A stretch of 55,982 bases of DNA from Natrinema thermotolerans DSM 11552 (GCA_000337115.1 AOIR01000056.1:172329-228310); one strand, 5' to 3'; positions 17,441 through 25,881 are shown, counted from the first letter of the stretch. Program-made: numbers and translations. Notes: generated from the letters alone by a model not told the origin.

Positions 17441-19408
17441 TCAGTCCTCGTCCGCGCCCGCACCCGAACCGTCCTCGTCCGCACTCGAACCGTCTTCGAC
17501 CCGCTGCTCGCGGACCGTGATCCCCTTGCGGCCCAGGTGCTGGAGCTGTTTCCGGGCGAAGTCCTCCTCGCGGCTGCCCCGCGTCGCGAGGACGTAGACG
17601 AGCGCGCCGCCGGCGGGCCGCATCGTCCGGCCGGCCCGCTGGGTCCCCTGCCGGCGCGAGCCGCCCAGTCCGGAGGCGACGATGGCCAGATCGGCCGTCG
17701 GCAGGTCGATCCCCTCGTCGCCGACCCGCGAGATCAGCAACAGATCGCGCTCGTCGCGTCGGAACTCCTCGAGCAGCCGCCGGCGCTCGTGGTGGGGCGT
17801 CTCCCCGCTGAGGAAGGGGACGTCAAGCGCCGCGGAGAGTTCCCGGCCCTGCTCGAGGTAATCGACGAAGACGATCGCCTTCGCCTCGGGATGGGCCGAC
17901 AGCAGGTACCGCACCTCGTCGATCTTGCCCCGATTGCGGGCGGCGATGCGGTACTTCTCCTGACCCTCGGCCGACGCGTAGGCGTTTTGCTGTTCGTCGT
18001 CGCCCCACGGCACGTAGCGGATCTCGAGTTCGGGTTCGGCCACGAAGCCGGCGTCGAACAGCGCCTCCCAGTCGGTGCCGATCGGCGGGCCGACCAGCGT
18101 GAAGATCTCGGTCTGGCGGTCGTCCTCCCGAATCGGCGACGCCGACAGGCCCAGCCGGTGTTTGGACTGCAGGTGCGTACTCCGCCGGTAGACGTCCGAG
18201 GGGACGTGCTGGCACTCGTCGAAGATCACCAGTCCCCACTCGCGGTCGTCGAACAGCGAGCGGTGCCGGTCCATTCCCGCGATCTGGTAGGTCGCGATCG
18301 TCACCGGACGGACGTTCTTCTGCCCGCCGTGGTACTGGCCGATCTGATGGGGCTCGAGCGAGGTGTACTCGACGATCGTGTCGGCCCACTGCTGGGCGAG
18401 GTCGCGGCTCGGGACGAGGACGAGGGTCTCGCCCTCGACGTGGGCCATCGCGCCCATCGCCGCGACGGTCTTCCCGCTGCCGGGCGGGCCGACGAAGACG
18501 CCTTCGCCGGCCTCGGCGAAGCGGTCGACCCACGTCCGCTGGTAGTCCCGCAGCGACACCGTCAGCTCGATCGCTAGCTCCTCGCCGGACTCGAGGTCGC
18601 GGTGGTCTTGCACCGGGTAGCCGGCCTCGTAGAGTATCCGCTTGATCGCCGCTTCCGCGCCCTCCCGGACCCAGTCTTCCGTCTCGGAGATCGGCGCGTG
18701 GACGTGTTCCTCGTCGAGTTTCTGGCGGGCGACGTTGCCCATGATCTCGGGGGTCTGGGCCTCGAGGACGGTGTAGCCGTCCTCGTGGGTGGTCAGCCGG
18801 AACTGGTGGGCCCGATCCCACTGGCTGTGGACCCAGTCCTCTAAGTCCTCGGAGCGCTGGCCGAGCGCCTGTCGCATCGTCCGGGCGAGGTCGTCGAAGC
18901 TGTCGTGGGGCGTACTCCAGACGTCCTCGGGCCGGACGACGTAGCGGTATCCCTGGTCGCCGTTGGCGTCGGCCAGGTGGGCGAACTGGGCCAATTGTGC
19001 GCGCGTGAACTGGTCCGGCCGGTCGACGACGATTTCCCGGCGCTTCGGAAAGACGACCACGCGTTCGCGGTCCGTGAGGTCCTCGAGTTCCGTCGGATAC
19101 CAGACCACGGGGTCGGTCGACACCGAGAGCCGCTCTATGTCGCCTCCCTCGGCCAGCGCCGCGAGCCGGTCGCTGGCGTCCTCGTGGGGAATCTCGAGCG
19201 CGCGGGCGACGGCCGCGGCGGTCAGGACGGGCCGCCCCTCACGCTGGCTAGCGTCGTGGAAGTCGGCGATGGTGAACGCGTCGTCACCGACCGCCCCTTC
19301 GTCGGCGTCGGTCGCCGCGCCGTCGCCGGCAGTCGACGCGGCGTCGGCCTGCTCGTCAGGGTCGCTTCGCTGCTCATCGGAGGGCGTCGCAGAACGTTCG
19401 TCGGTCAC
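17441..19408 (-). CDS. XPB/Rad25-like SF2 DNA helicase
   Basis: A protein of about 655 residues, a superfamily 2 DEAD/DEAH helicase of the XPB type. Walker A is FVGPPGSGKTVAAMGAM, motif II reads FDECQHVPSDVYRR where many relatives have DEVH, motif III is LGLSASPIRED, and motifs V-VI are SRVGDEGIDLP and QRAGRTMRPAGG. The acidic N-terminal tail precedes a winged-helix-like region (ALEIPHEDASDRLAALAEGG). An in-frame GTG at 19489 would add 27 residues that are hydrophobic and unlike a haloarchaeal N-terminus, so GTG 19408 (MTDERSATPSDEQ) is preferred; this choice is not certain. The role is DNA unwinding in repair or transcription. It follows the HerA-like gene on the same strand map but is upstream in transcription. 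Confidence 0.88.
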   Translation of the reverse strand: MTDERSATPSDEQRSDPDEQADAASTAGDGAATDADEGAVGDDAFTIADFHDASQREGRPVLTAAAVARALEIPHEDASDRLAALAEGGDIERLSVSTDPVVWYPTELEDLTDRERVVVFPKRREIVVDRPDQFTRAQLAQFAHLADANGDQGYRYVVRPEDVWSTPHDSFDDLARTMRQALGQRSEDLEDWVHSQWDRAHQFRLTTHEDGYTVLEAQTPEIMGNVARQKLDEEHVHAPISETEDWVREGAEAAIKRILYEAGYPVQDHRDLESGEELAIELTVSLRDYQRTWVDRFAEAGEGVFVGPPGSGKTVAAMGAMAHVEGETLVLVPSRDLAQQWADTIVEYTSLEPHQIGQYHGGQKNVRPVTIATYQIAGMDRHRSLFDDREWGLVIFDECQHVPSDVYRRSTHLQSKHRLGLSASPIREDDRQTEIFTLVGPPIGTDWEALFDAGFVAEPELEIRYVPWGDDEQQNAYASAEGQEKYRIAARNRGKIDEVRYLLSAHPEAKAIVFVDYLEQGRELSAALDVPFLSGETPHHERRRLLEEFRRDERDLLLISRVGDEGIDLPTADLAIVASGLGGSRRQGTQRAGRTMRPAGGALVYVLATRGSREEDFARKQLQHLGRKGITVREQRVEDGSSADEDGSGAGADED

Positions 19409-19541
19409 TGCCCGATTTAACGGCGGTGCGGATAAACCGATTTCGTTCGCGGGTACCGGTCGCTCGAGGCCGGCGGCTCTCTGGGACACTCCGGCCGCGA
19501 GCCCGGATAGCTATATCTGACTGGGCACTGTCGAATGGAGC

Positions 19542-19718
19542 ATGTACCGCGCGATCCTCCCCGAGGGACAGATCGAGTGCGACCGGTACGACCACACGGA
19601 CACGGGCGTCGAACTCTACAACGACGACGAGCAGTTCATCGCGTTCGTTCCCTACGACAACCTGCACGCGCTGGTCGACGAGGCGTTCTACGGCGAGAAC
19701 GACCGCTCGGTTATGTAG
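19542..19718 (+). CDS. Small conserved-looking haloarchaeal protein, 58 residues
   Basis: This 58-residue ORF starts MYRAILPEGQIECDRYDH and ends FYGENDRSVM. It has haloarchaeal composition, with regular acidic residues and a compact beta-rich pattern (GVELYNDDEQFIAFVPYDNL), and no membrane segment. A TATA box CTATATC at 19511-19517 lies about 25 nt upstream, which supports a leaderless mRNA. Its stop overlaps the 3' end of the convergent TFB gene by eight bases. I recognise the style of a short Halobacteria-only family but cannot name it. The function is unknown. Confidence 0.7.
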   Translation: MYRAILPEGQIECDRYDHTDTGVELYNDDEQFIAFVPYDNLHALVDEAFYGENDRSVM

Positions 19719-20670
19719 CCGGCTGCTGATCGATCGCCTCGAGTTGCTCCCGGTACCGGTTCCGGACCGTGACGACGGTCGTCTGGGCGGTGTCGGCGAC
19801 GGCCCGCTGCGGGATGGTCTCGTCACAGAGCAGGCCAGCGGCGTAGATGGCCGCGGCCGCGAACCCGGTCGGCGACTTCCCCGAGTGCAGGCCCTGCTCG
19901 GTCGTCCGGTCGATGATCTCGACGGCCTTGGTCTCGACGTCCGTCCCGACGTCGAGTTCCGAACAGAACCGCGGGACGAACTGGCGGGGGTTCGTCGGCT
20001 CCAAGTTGATGCCCAGTTCGTCCGCGATGTACCGGTAGGTCCGACCGATCTCCCGTTGCTCGACGCGTGACACGGCGGTTACCTCCTCGAGGCTCCGGGG
20101 GATGTCCTCCTTCCGACAGGCGGTGTACAGCGAGGCGGTCGCGACGCCCTCGATCGAGCGCCCACGGATGAGGTCCTGCTCGAGCGCCTGCCGGTAGATG
20201 ACACTCGCCGTCTCCTTGACCGGCTTGGGGACGCCCAGCGCGCTGACCATCCGATCGATCTCCGAGAGGGCGTACTTGAGGTTGCGTTCCCCGGCGTTTT
20301 TCGTTCGGATCCGTTCCTGCCAGACCCGCAGTCGATGGAGCTGGCCGTGTTTGTCCGCGGACATCGAGTGCCCGTTGGCGTCCTTGTTTCGCCAGTCGAT
20401 GGTCGTCGTCAGCCCCCGATCGTGCATCGACTGGGTCAAGGGCGCGCCGACCCGGGAGAGTTCGTCGTGTTCCTGTGCGTTGAACGCCCGCCATTCGGGC
20501 CCGTAATCGATGGGATCTGCGTTCAGGACGAGCCCACATTCCTCACAGACACGCTCTCCCCGATCGGGATCGTGTACGATCGTGTCGGTCTCACAGTCGG
20601 GACACAGACCAGCCTCGACCTGCTCGGATTGTGATTCGTCGCTGGCGTGATCGATGATAGACCGCGTCAT
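19711..20670 (-). CDS. tfb: Transcription initiation factor IIB
   Basis: A 319-residue basal transcription factor that binds the TBP-TATA complex and the BRE and recruits RNA polymerase. The zinc ribbon uses C23, C26, C42 and C45 (LCPDCETDT and VCEECGLVL). The B-finger/linker follows with WRAFNAQEHDELSRVGAP, and two cyclin folds cover about 120-210 and 215-310 (GRSIEGVATASLYTACR and KSPTGFAAAAIYAAGLL). An in-frame extension to 20772 is arginine-rich and not part of the family. A TTACAG box 28 nt before the ATG at 20670 supports this start. Halobacteria carry several TFBs with different promoter preferences; which one this is cannot be told. Confidence 0.97.
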   Translation of the reverse strand: MTRSIIDHASDESQSEQVEAGLCPDCETDTIVHDPDRGERVCEECGLVLNADPIDYGPEWRAFNAQEHDELSRVGAPLTQSMHDRGLTTTIDWRNKDANGHSMSADKHGQLHRLRVWQERIRTKNAGERNLKYALSEIDRMVSALGVPKPVKETASVIYRQALEQDLIRGRSIEGVATASLYTACRKEDIPRSLEEVTAVSRVEQREIGRTYRYIADELGINLEPTNPRQFVPRFCSELDVGTDVETKAVEIIDRTTEQGLHSGKSPTGFAAAAIYAAGLLCDETIPQRAVADTAQTTVVTVRNRYREQLEAIDQQPAT

Positions 20671-20697
20671 CAGTAGTCGATCGAAACCGTGCCGGCA

Positions 20698-20703
20698 CTG
20701 TAA
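20698..20703 (-). promoter_or_regulatory. TATA-like box of tfb
   Basis: TTACAG on the minus strand ends 28 nt before the ATG at 20670. Confidence 0.4.
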
Positions 20704-20857
20704 GGGGTTCACATGGTTTCGACGGAAACACCGACTTACCGTTCCCTCCCGGAGATTCGAAGCGAAAAGCAAAGAGAAAGGACCCGACCATCGACTGTCC
20801 GCGAGCGAACAGCCCCGATAGTCGAGTCGAAACCGTGTCCCATCGGTCGTGTCCGGG

Positions 20858-20884
20858 CGAAACGACCGACTGTCGGTCGTTTCG
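20858..20884. repeat. Perfect 27-bp palindrome upstream of tfb
   Basis: Arm CGAAACGACCGAC (20858-20870), one central T, then its exact reverse complement GTCGGTCGTTTCG (20872-20884). It lies about 190 bp upstream of the tfb start in a gene-free region, so it is more likely an operator or binding site than a terminator. Confidence 0.7.
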
Positions 20885-21251
20885 ACCCACCATGACCAAT
20901 GACCACATGCAACAAGAAACGCCCCGATCGTTTCGGCGAATCGCCGACGTAAATCACCCCTTCATTCCGTAAACTGCTCTTTCGTGTGTGAACTGTCGCT
21001 CGATTTTATATCGGTCCCAGCGGACGTTCGGTACCAGTGCCGTGTCCCGCTCTACCCCACCACCGCACGGTCGTCGTTCCTTCCACCCCTTACTCGCCCG
21101 TACGTCGTCGATATATGCACGCAATCGCCGGATACGGTCCGGACTCGACAGCCGTCGTCATTGCTCGTCTCACCCTCGAGGAGCCGCCGCTATCGGTCGG
21201 TCGAGAAGTCGATCCATACCTCCTTTGCAGACGGTGCGAAACGTAGTCGTG

Positions 21252-21258
21252 TTTAAGA
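21252..21258 (+). promoter_or_regulatory. TATA box of DUF7344 transcript
   Basis: TTTAAGA ends 27 nt before a GTG at 21285 that opens a leader ORF, and 161 nt before the DUF7344 start. Confidence 0.45.
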
Positions 21259-21284
21259 GTATCTCTGTTGGTGTTCAACCTGGT

Positions 21285-21419
21285 GTGTCAAACGTGATTT
21301 CGACCCGCCGTTCGAACGTACAGCGGTCGTCGTCGAGTCGATACGCCGGTGATCCGGCGTTCCGGAGTCAGGGGGCTGCAAGCTCGAATGGGGCCGATAC
21401 GACTGGGGGGAGTCGGTGA
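21285..21419 (+). other. Possible leader ORF, 44 residues (GTG start)
   Basis: The GTG lies 27 nt after TTTAAGA. The frame (starts MSNVISTRRSNVQ, ends GADTTGGSR) stops with a TGA that shares one base with the next ATG (TGATG). An SD-like GGAG sits 8 nt before that ATG. The peptide is rich in S, R and G and matches nothing known to me. Confidence 0.4.
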
Positions 21420-22012
21420 TGTCCTCGATCGATACGTCGTTGCCCGACGAGATCGCATCGGTCGCCGACGACGAGGGTGAACGCCTCTCGAAGGACGTCA
21501 TTTTCGAACTATTAAAGAACCGCAGACGGCGGGAAGTCCTCACGTACTTGCTGGAAGCCGACGAAACGGTCACCCTCGGCGAACTCGCCGAGCAGATCGC
21601 GGCCTGGGAGAACGACACCGATATCAACGCGCTCAGCTCCGATCAGCGAAAACGGGTCTACGTCGCCCTCTATCAGACCCACCTGCCGAAGATGGACGAC
21701 GCTGGCATCGTCGAGTACGATCAGGACCGCGGGTTGATCTCGCTGTCGGACAATGCCGACCTGCTGATGATGTATCTCGATACCGAGACCCATCGACAGG
21801 ACCGCTGGGACCGGTGGTACGCCGCCCTCAGTGTGGTCGGTGTTGCCGTCCTCGCTGCGGCGTCTCTCGGCCTTCCCGTGCTTGCTGCCGTCCCGATGAC
21901 CGCGCTCGCCGCCGTCGTCGTCGCCGCGTTCTGTTGTCTCTCCGGTGCCCACCTCGTCCGGAATCGCCATCAGGAGCGCAACGTCGACGGCAAACTCTCC
22001 CGGATCGAGTGA
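21419..22012 (+). CDS. DUF7344-type winged-helix membrane protein
   Basis: A 197-residue protein with a cytoplasmic winged helix and two C-terminal membrane segments. The HTH region (about 25-120) contains LSKDVIFELLKNRRRREVLTYLL split here as LSKDVIFELLKNRRRREVLT, then LGELAEQIAAWEN and LSSDQRKRVYVALYQTHLPKMDDAGIVEYD, which in this family (DUF7344) is the diagnostic block. The two hydrophobic stretches lie at about 139-158 and 161-180, with a short basic tail. A membrane-bound regulator is likely; its signal is unknown. A GTG one codon earlier is possible. It stands alone between the TFB region and the beta-helix gene. Confidence 0.85.
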   Translation: MSSIDTSLPDEIASVADDEGERLSKDVIFELLKNRRRREVLTYLLEADETVTLGELAEQIAAWENDTDINALSSDQRKRVYVALYQTHLPKMDDAGIVEYDQDRGLISLSDNADLLMMYLDTETHRQDRWDRWYAALSVVGVAVLAAASLGLPVLAAVPMTALAAVVVAAFCCLSGAHLVRNRHQERNVDGKLSRIE

Positions 22013-22419
22013 TCCTCGATCCGCCGGTCTCGGTTCGTCAGTTTCGCCGCCCGTCACTGCGGACGTTTTCCGACCGCTTTCGCCCACCGAGCGGTGGGTC
22101 CTCGCTCCAGCGGCCGGTCCCGATCCGCGAGCGCTCCGTCGCGGTCCGATCGCCGCGCCGTCGACCGATCGTCGCCGACCGCTGAGAAGCTTTTTGGTAC
22201 CGGGTCCCGTAGCCACGGCTGGCTCCCGACGACCGTCATCCAGTACCGGAGCAGTCGCGTGCCAGCAGCTGTTCCAGGCGCGGGAGCCTTCTCGATACGA
22301 CGACGATCCGTACAGTTCTCACGCCGTCTCGAGAGACGGGGCCGGCCACCGCTCGCGTCCGCCGTCGCCGCGTTCTGTGGCGGATCGCGCGCTCGCGACC
22401 AGTAAGAAAACACTCGAAA
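22013..22419. other. Convergent intergenic region with hairpin
   Basis: No gene seen. A hairpin CCCACC-GAGC-GGTGGG at 22083-22098 lies 70 nt after the DUF7344 stop. AAGCTTTTT at 22187-22195 could act as a T-rich terminator for the plus-strand transcript. Confidence 0.35.
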
Positions 22420-24231
22420 TTATTGGTCGCGTGCGTTGTACTGCAGGTCGACCGCTGCGTCGCCGCGCAGTCGGAAATCGTCGAGATCGCCGTCGAACCA
22501 GTAGGCGTCGAGCCAGTTGCCGACCGCGCCGCGGACGGTTCCGTTCTCGACGACGTCCTCGTCGTCGATCGAGGCGTCGCGATAGTCCGATCTGACGACC
22601 GCGCCGTCGACCTCGAACGCGTAGGTCGTCGGCCCGTCGGCGTCGGTGCCGTCGATGACCAGCGCGTGGGGAAGCATCTCGTGATCGTCGTACTCGCTGG
22701 GGTCGATCGGTTCGCCGTCGACCGTGATCGTCGCAGCCCCGTCCGAGAACGTCACGTCGGTTACCGCACCCGAGAACCGGAACGTCTGGGTGCCGTCCGT
22801 GATCGAACTCTGGACGGTCGAACCCGAGACGGTCGTGGCCTCCGCGGCCGGCTCGTCGTCGGCGACGAGTTCGATCGTCCCGTCGACGGTGATCTCGTAG
22901 CTCGTCGCCGTCCCGTCGCCGCTGACCTCGAGAACGTGGGGAAGATCCGAACCGTAGTCGTCGGGGTCGACCTGCTCGCCGTTGACCAGCACGGAGCCGG
23001 GACCGTCGACGGTCAGTTCGGTGAGATCGCCGGCAAAACGGAAGGCGTCTTTCCAGTCGGCGACGCTGCCCTGGACCGCCGAGCCGTCGATTCGGTCCTC
23101 GTCGTCGATCGACGCGCCCGCGGCGGTCGAGCGCTCGAGTTCGCCGTCGACGGTGAACTCGTAGCGCGTCGCGTCCGCCGGACTGCCGTCGACCAGCAGG
23201 AGGTTCGGTAGCCCGTCGCTGTCCGTCTCGCCGGCCGAACCGGCGGTCGGATCACTCGAGCCATCGCTATCGCCCGTCGCGGCTTCCTCGGGCGTCGTCG
23301 GGACGCCGTCGGGGACCGAGAGGTCGGGGTCGCTCGAGACGGTGCTGGCGACGTCGACCGTCGAGCCGCTGGCGCGTTGGATCTCGCCGCGGACGCCGCC
23401 GCTTTGGAAGTCGACGCTGCCGGGCGACCCGTTCGCGCCGGCCACGAGCGCGTAGGGGTAGGGGCCGGCCGCGAAGTGGGAATCGCGGATCGTCACGGTC
23501 CCGCCGTTCCAGACCCAGACGGGGCGGCCGCTGGTTTCGCCGTAGCCGCCGTAACCGGGGCCGTAGTCGGTGTCGTCGTTGTACGCGACGCAGTCGACGA
23601 TCTCGTCGTCGGCGCTGCCACACCGGAACGTGGTGACGCCGTTGTTCTTGCCGAAACAGCGCTCGAAGCGGACGCTGCCGCCGTAGGGCGTATTCGAACA
23701 ATAAAAGCCGTTGTTCGGGAACCCCTGAACGTTGCAGTGCCGGAACGTCACGTCGGCGTCGTTTTCCGGATGCATGAAGACGCCACCGGGGCCGTGAACG
23801 AAACTCGAGCCCTCCTTGGTCGCGCCGTCGCCGAGGTAGACGTTCTCGACGAGAATGTCGCCGACACCGGCCTTGATCGAGATCATAAAGGAATCGCCCC
23901 GGTACAGTCCCTCGAACCCGACGTTTCGGATCGTCGCGTTCGCGCCCTCGACGTAGAGCAGGAAGCCTTCGCCGGTGGTCAGGTCGATCAGTTTGTTCTC
24001 GAAGGTTTCACCGCGGCCGATCCTGATCGTCTGTCCGCGGGCCTCGATGGTCTCGTACTCGTCGCCGGCGGCGGCCGCCGCTCCCGTCAGCGTCGCCGCC
24101 GCCGTCGTCGCACCGGCCAGCTTCATGTACGATCGCCGGTGTAGTAATCCGTTCTTACCGCCGTCGTCGCTCGCCTCCCCGTCCGGGGAAGGGGACGACT
24201 CGCCGTCCGATACCGAAGGGTCGCGTGCCAT
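22420..24231 (-). CDS. Tat-exported beta-helix protein with three C-terminal repeats, copy A
   Basis: A 603-residue secreted protein. An acidic N-terminus (MARDPSVSDGES) leads to a twin-arginine signal HRRSYMKLAGATTAA at about 32-46. A right-handed parallel beta-helix spans about 60-290 (ATIRNVGFEGLYRGD, ILVENVYLGDGATKEG, VTFRHCNVQGFPNNGFYC), as in pectate-lyase-like proteins. A linker PDGVPTTPEEAATGDS follows. The rest is three tandem beta domains of about 80 residues, each with a YEFTVDG-like strand and a late VNGEQVDP or VDGEPIDP motif. No lipobox or C-terminal anchor is seen. It probably binds or cleaves surface polysaccharide. The ATG at 24231 lies 27 nt after TTTATA. An in-frame ATG at 24273 would precede the promoter and is rejected. 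Confidence 0.85.
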   Translation of the reverse strand: MARDPSVSDGESSPSPDGEASDDGGKNGLLHRRSYMKLAGATTAAATLTGAAAAAGDEYETIEARGQTIRIGRGETFENKLIDLTTGEGFLLYVEGANATIRNVGFEGLYRGDSFMISIKAGVGDILVENVYLGDGATKEGSSFVHGPGGVFMHPENDADVTFRHCNVQGFPNNGFYCSNTPYGGSVRFERCFGKNNGVTTFRCGSADDEIVDCVAYNDDTDYGPGYGGYGETSGRPVWVWNGGTVTIRDSHFAAGPYPYALVAGANGSPGSVDFQSGGVRGEIQRASGSTVDVASTVSSDPDLSVPDGVPTTPEEAATGDSDGSSDPTAGSAGETDSDGLPNLLLVDGSPADATRYEFTVDGELERSTAAGASIDDEDRIDGSAVQGSVADWKDAFRFAGDLTELTVDGPGSVLVNGEQVDPDDYGSDLPHVLEVSGDGTATSYEITVDGTIELVADDEPAAEATTVSGSTVQSSITDGTQTFRFSGAVTDVTFSDGAATITVDGEPIDPSEYDDHEMLPHALVIDGTDADGPTTYAFEVDGAVVRSDYRDASIDDEDVVENGTVRGAVGNWLDAYWFDGDLDDFRLRGDAAVDLQYNARDQ

Positions 24232-24257
24232 GCAATCGGGTAATACGAGACTACCTG

Positions 24258-24263
24258 TATAAA
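24258..24263 (-). promoter_or_regulatory. TATA box of beta-helix copy A
   Basis: AAAGTTTATA on the minus strand, with TTTATA ending 27 nt before the ATG. Copies B and C have AAAGTTTATG and AAAGGCTTATG at the same spacing. Confidence 0.65.
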
Positions 24264-24382
24264 CTTTCTCCATCTACTAGCGTAAAATTAACAGACTGTA
24301 ACTACATACAGCACGATTCGTAGAAGATTCGGTGATGTTCCGTGTCGTATTTTACGAAATTCGAAATTCGACATACGGGTTC

Positions 24383-24399
24383 GGTAAGTAGCTATTACC
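24383..24399. promoter_or_regulatory. Palindromic operator candidate, copy A proximal
   Basis: GGTAAGTAGCTATTACC has half-sites GGTAA and TTACC with a 7-nt spacer. It starts 152 bp upstream of the ATG. Read in gene orientation, it matches the proximal site of copy C at 14 of 17 positions. Confidence 0.6.
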
Positions 24400-24444
24400 G
24401 AGACGGGCAGCCGATCCCGGGCCCGCTCGAGAACGGTCTCGGTC

Positions 24445-24461
24445 AGTAATAGCGGATTACT
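24445..24461. promoter_or_regulatory. Palindromic operator candidate, copy A distal
   Basis: AGTAATAGCGGATTACT, six of seven arm pairs match. It starts 214 bp upstream of the ATG; the distal site of copy C starts 213 bp upstream. Confidence 0.6.
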
Positions 24462-24623
24462 CGAGTTTCAGCGGCGGAACGTGGATGGGAGGACCGAATG
24501 CGGTGTGGTAGAAACAGCGGGGACGGCGGTGGAGGTGGGGGAGAAAGCGTCAGCGGGGCGGTAATGGGGAGGGTCGGAAAGCGTCAGCGGGGCCGAGATG
24601 TGGAGACGAGAGGCGTCGGCGGC

Positions 24624-25574
24624 TCAGTCCGAACCGCCCGACGCGGCTTCCTCGGGCGAGGTCGGAACGCCGCTGGGAATGACTGGCTCGGGATCAGTCC
24701 CTACGCTGTCACCGAGTTTGACCGTCGAGCCGGCGTGTTCGGCGATGCCGGCCCCGTCGTCGTACTCGGAGTCCGTAACGACGACCTCGGTCGGATTGCC
24801 GTTTGCACCCGCGTCGATGGCGGTGTTCTGTCCGTTCATCTCGATCTGGCAGTCCTCGACCTCGACCGTGCCGGGTGCCCACGCCCAGATCCCGCGGCCG
24901 ACGTAGCCCTCGTTGGTGTCGACGTAGACGCTCGAGTTGGTGACCTTGCTGCCCTCCGTCCCGAGCCGGAAATGCGAGACGTAACAGTTGGCGGCGAAAC
25001 TGCTGTCGATGTGGATCGTGCCGCCGCCCTTGTTGCCGGGCGCGGAGCCGTAGATCGCGTTGTCCGAGAAGTTCTGGATGTTGACGTTCTCGAAGTCGAT
25101 GTGACCGTTGTGGTCCGGGGCGACCCAGAAGGCCGTCTGGCCGTGGCCGTTCGGGTTGGTGTTGCCCGTACTCGCGCCGTCACCGAGGTAGACGTTCTCG
25201 ACGGTGCTGGTGCCGTTGCCCGTATCGGAGATACCGAACGTCGCGGTGCCGGTGCCGGAGGTGTTCTCGCCTTTGAAGCCGACGTTCCGGATCGTCCAGT
25301 CGCTGCTGTGGGCCGTGACGACGATGTCCTGGCCGGTCGTCATGTCGATGAGTTTGTTCTCCCAGGTCTCGCCCTCCTCGAGGGAGATCGTCTGTCCCTG
25401 GGCTTCGATGACCTCGTAGTCGTCCTCGGCCGCGGCCGCGCCGACTCCACCGAGTGCGGTCGTCGCGGTCGCCACCGCAGCGAGCGAGCGCACGTAGTTT
25501 CGGCGGGTTAATCCGCTGTTACGGCCTGTCGTCGGCATAGATTCCGTGTCGGACGTACGGGGGTTCTGCGCCAT
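24624..25574 (-). CDS. Tat-exported beta-helix protein without C-terminal repeats, copy B
   Basis: A 316-residue secreted paralog of copy A. The Tat signal is TRRNYVRSLAAVATATTALG at about 24-43. The beta-helix then runs to about 300 with WTIRNVGFKGENTSG, TSTVENVYLGDGASTG, HIDFENVNIQNFSDNAIYG and GTIHIDSSFAANCYVSHF. The protein ends at IPSGVPTSPEEAASGGSD, the very linker that in copies A and C joins the helix to the three C-terminal repeats. So B is either a natural single-domain form or lost its tail; no remnant of the repeats is seen downstream. The ATG at 25574 lies 27 nt after TTTATG. It is transcribed towards copy A. Confidence 0.85.
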   Translation of the reverse strand: MAQNPRTSDTESMPTTGRNSGLTRRNYVRSLAAVATATTALGGVGAAAAEDDYEVIEAQGQTISLEEGETWENKLIDMTTGQDIVVTAHSSDWTIRNVGFKGENTSGTGTATFGISDTGNGTSTVENVYLGDGASTGNTNPNGHGQTAFWVAPDHNGHIDFENVNIQNFSDNAIYGSAPGNKGGGTIHIDSSFAANCYVSHFRLGTEGSKVTNSSVYVDTNEGYVGRGIWAWAPGTVEVEDCQIEMNGQNTAIDAGANGNPTEVVVTDSEYDDGAGIAEHAGSTVKLGDSVGTDPEPVIPSGVPTSPEEAASGGSD

Positions 25575-25600
25575 ACACTTGCGTAACTCCGACTTACACC

Positions 25601-25606
25601 CATAAA
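25601..25606 (-). promoter_or_regulatory. TATA box of beta-helix copy B
   Basis: TTTATG on the minus strand ends 27 nt before the ATG at 25574. Confidence 0.6.
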
Positions 25607-25725
25607 CTTTTCCTTGGAGATATGGCTTAAATTTACAGACTATATTTCTAACACTGTAGAATCGCGAACAATATACCGCTGTACGCTCACGAAATTACGA
25701 ACGTAATCGTGAGGAATCGGCGGTC

Positions 25726-25742
25726 GGTAAGCAACTCTTTTC
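25726..25742. promoter_or_regulatory. Degenerate operator candidate, copy B proximal
   Basis: GGTAAGCAACTCTTTTC keeps the GGTAAG half-site of copy A at the identical 152-bp distance from the ATG, but the other half has decayed to TTTTC. Confidence 0.35.
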
Positions 25743-25802
25743 GGCAGGAAAGACGGGAATACAGCGGCCACTGGCCGGCTCGAGCCCGATCTCTCCGATC
25801 AA

Positions 25803-25852
25803 ACCGTGTGTCTCCGTCTGGGACGGACACCACCGTTTCGACGACACACGGT
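25803..25852. repeat. Nested inverted repeat (hairpin in hairpin)
   Basis: ACCGTGTGTC (25803-25812) pairs with GACACACGGT (25843-25852); inside, CCGTC-TGG-GACGG (25814-25826) forms a second stem. It lies between the two operator-like sites of copy B and may account for part of the extra spacing there. Confidence 0.5.
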
Positions 25853-25864
25853 CGCGTTTTCGGC

Positions 25865-25881
25865 CGTAATAGCGTATTACC
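25865..25881. promoter_or_regulatory. Palindromic operator candidate, copy B distal
   Basis: CGTAATAGCGTATTACC; the core GTAATA-GCG-TATTAC is a perfect inverted repeat. It starts 291 bp upstream of the ATG. Confidence 0.6.

Larger units (their letters stand above)
20671..21284. other. Divergent intergenic region, tfb and DUF7344 gene
   Basis: Over 600 bp with no recognised protein. Besides the 27-bp palindrome it holds TATA-like words TTTTATAT (21004-21011), GATATATG (21110-21117) and TTTAAGA (21252-21258). Only the last has a plausible start at the right distance. A non-coding RNA here cannot be excluded. Confidence 0.4.
24232..24623. other. Upstream region of beta-helix copy A
   Basis: About 390 bp without a gene. 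It is AT-richer than its surroundings in 24260-24390 and holds two palindromic sites (24383-24399 and 24445-24461). The part near the promoter shares TAGTCTGT-like and TTAATTTTA-like words with the upstream region of copy B, which suggests duplication of gene and promoter together. Confidence 0.5.

Noticed and set aside
19409-19489. 27-residue N-terminal extension of the XPB-like helicase
   Set aside because: The added residues are hydrophobic and basic, unlike the acidic N-termini usual here. A TATA-like word at 19511-19517 does leave the earlier GTG possible, so this rejection is only moderate.
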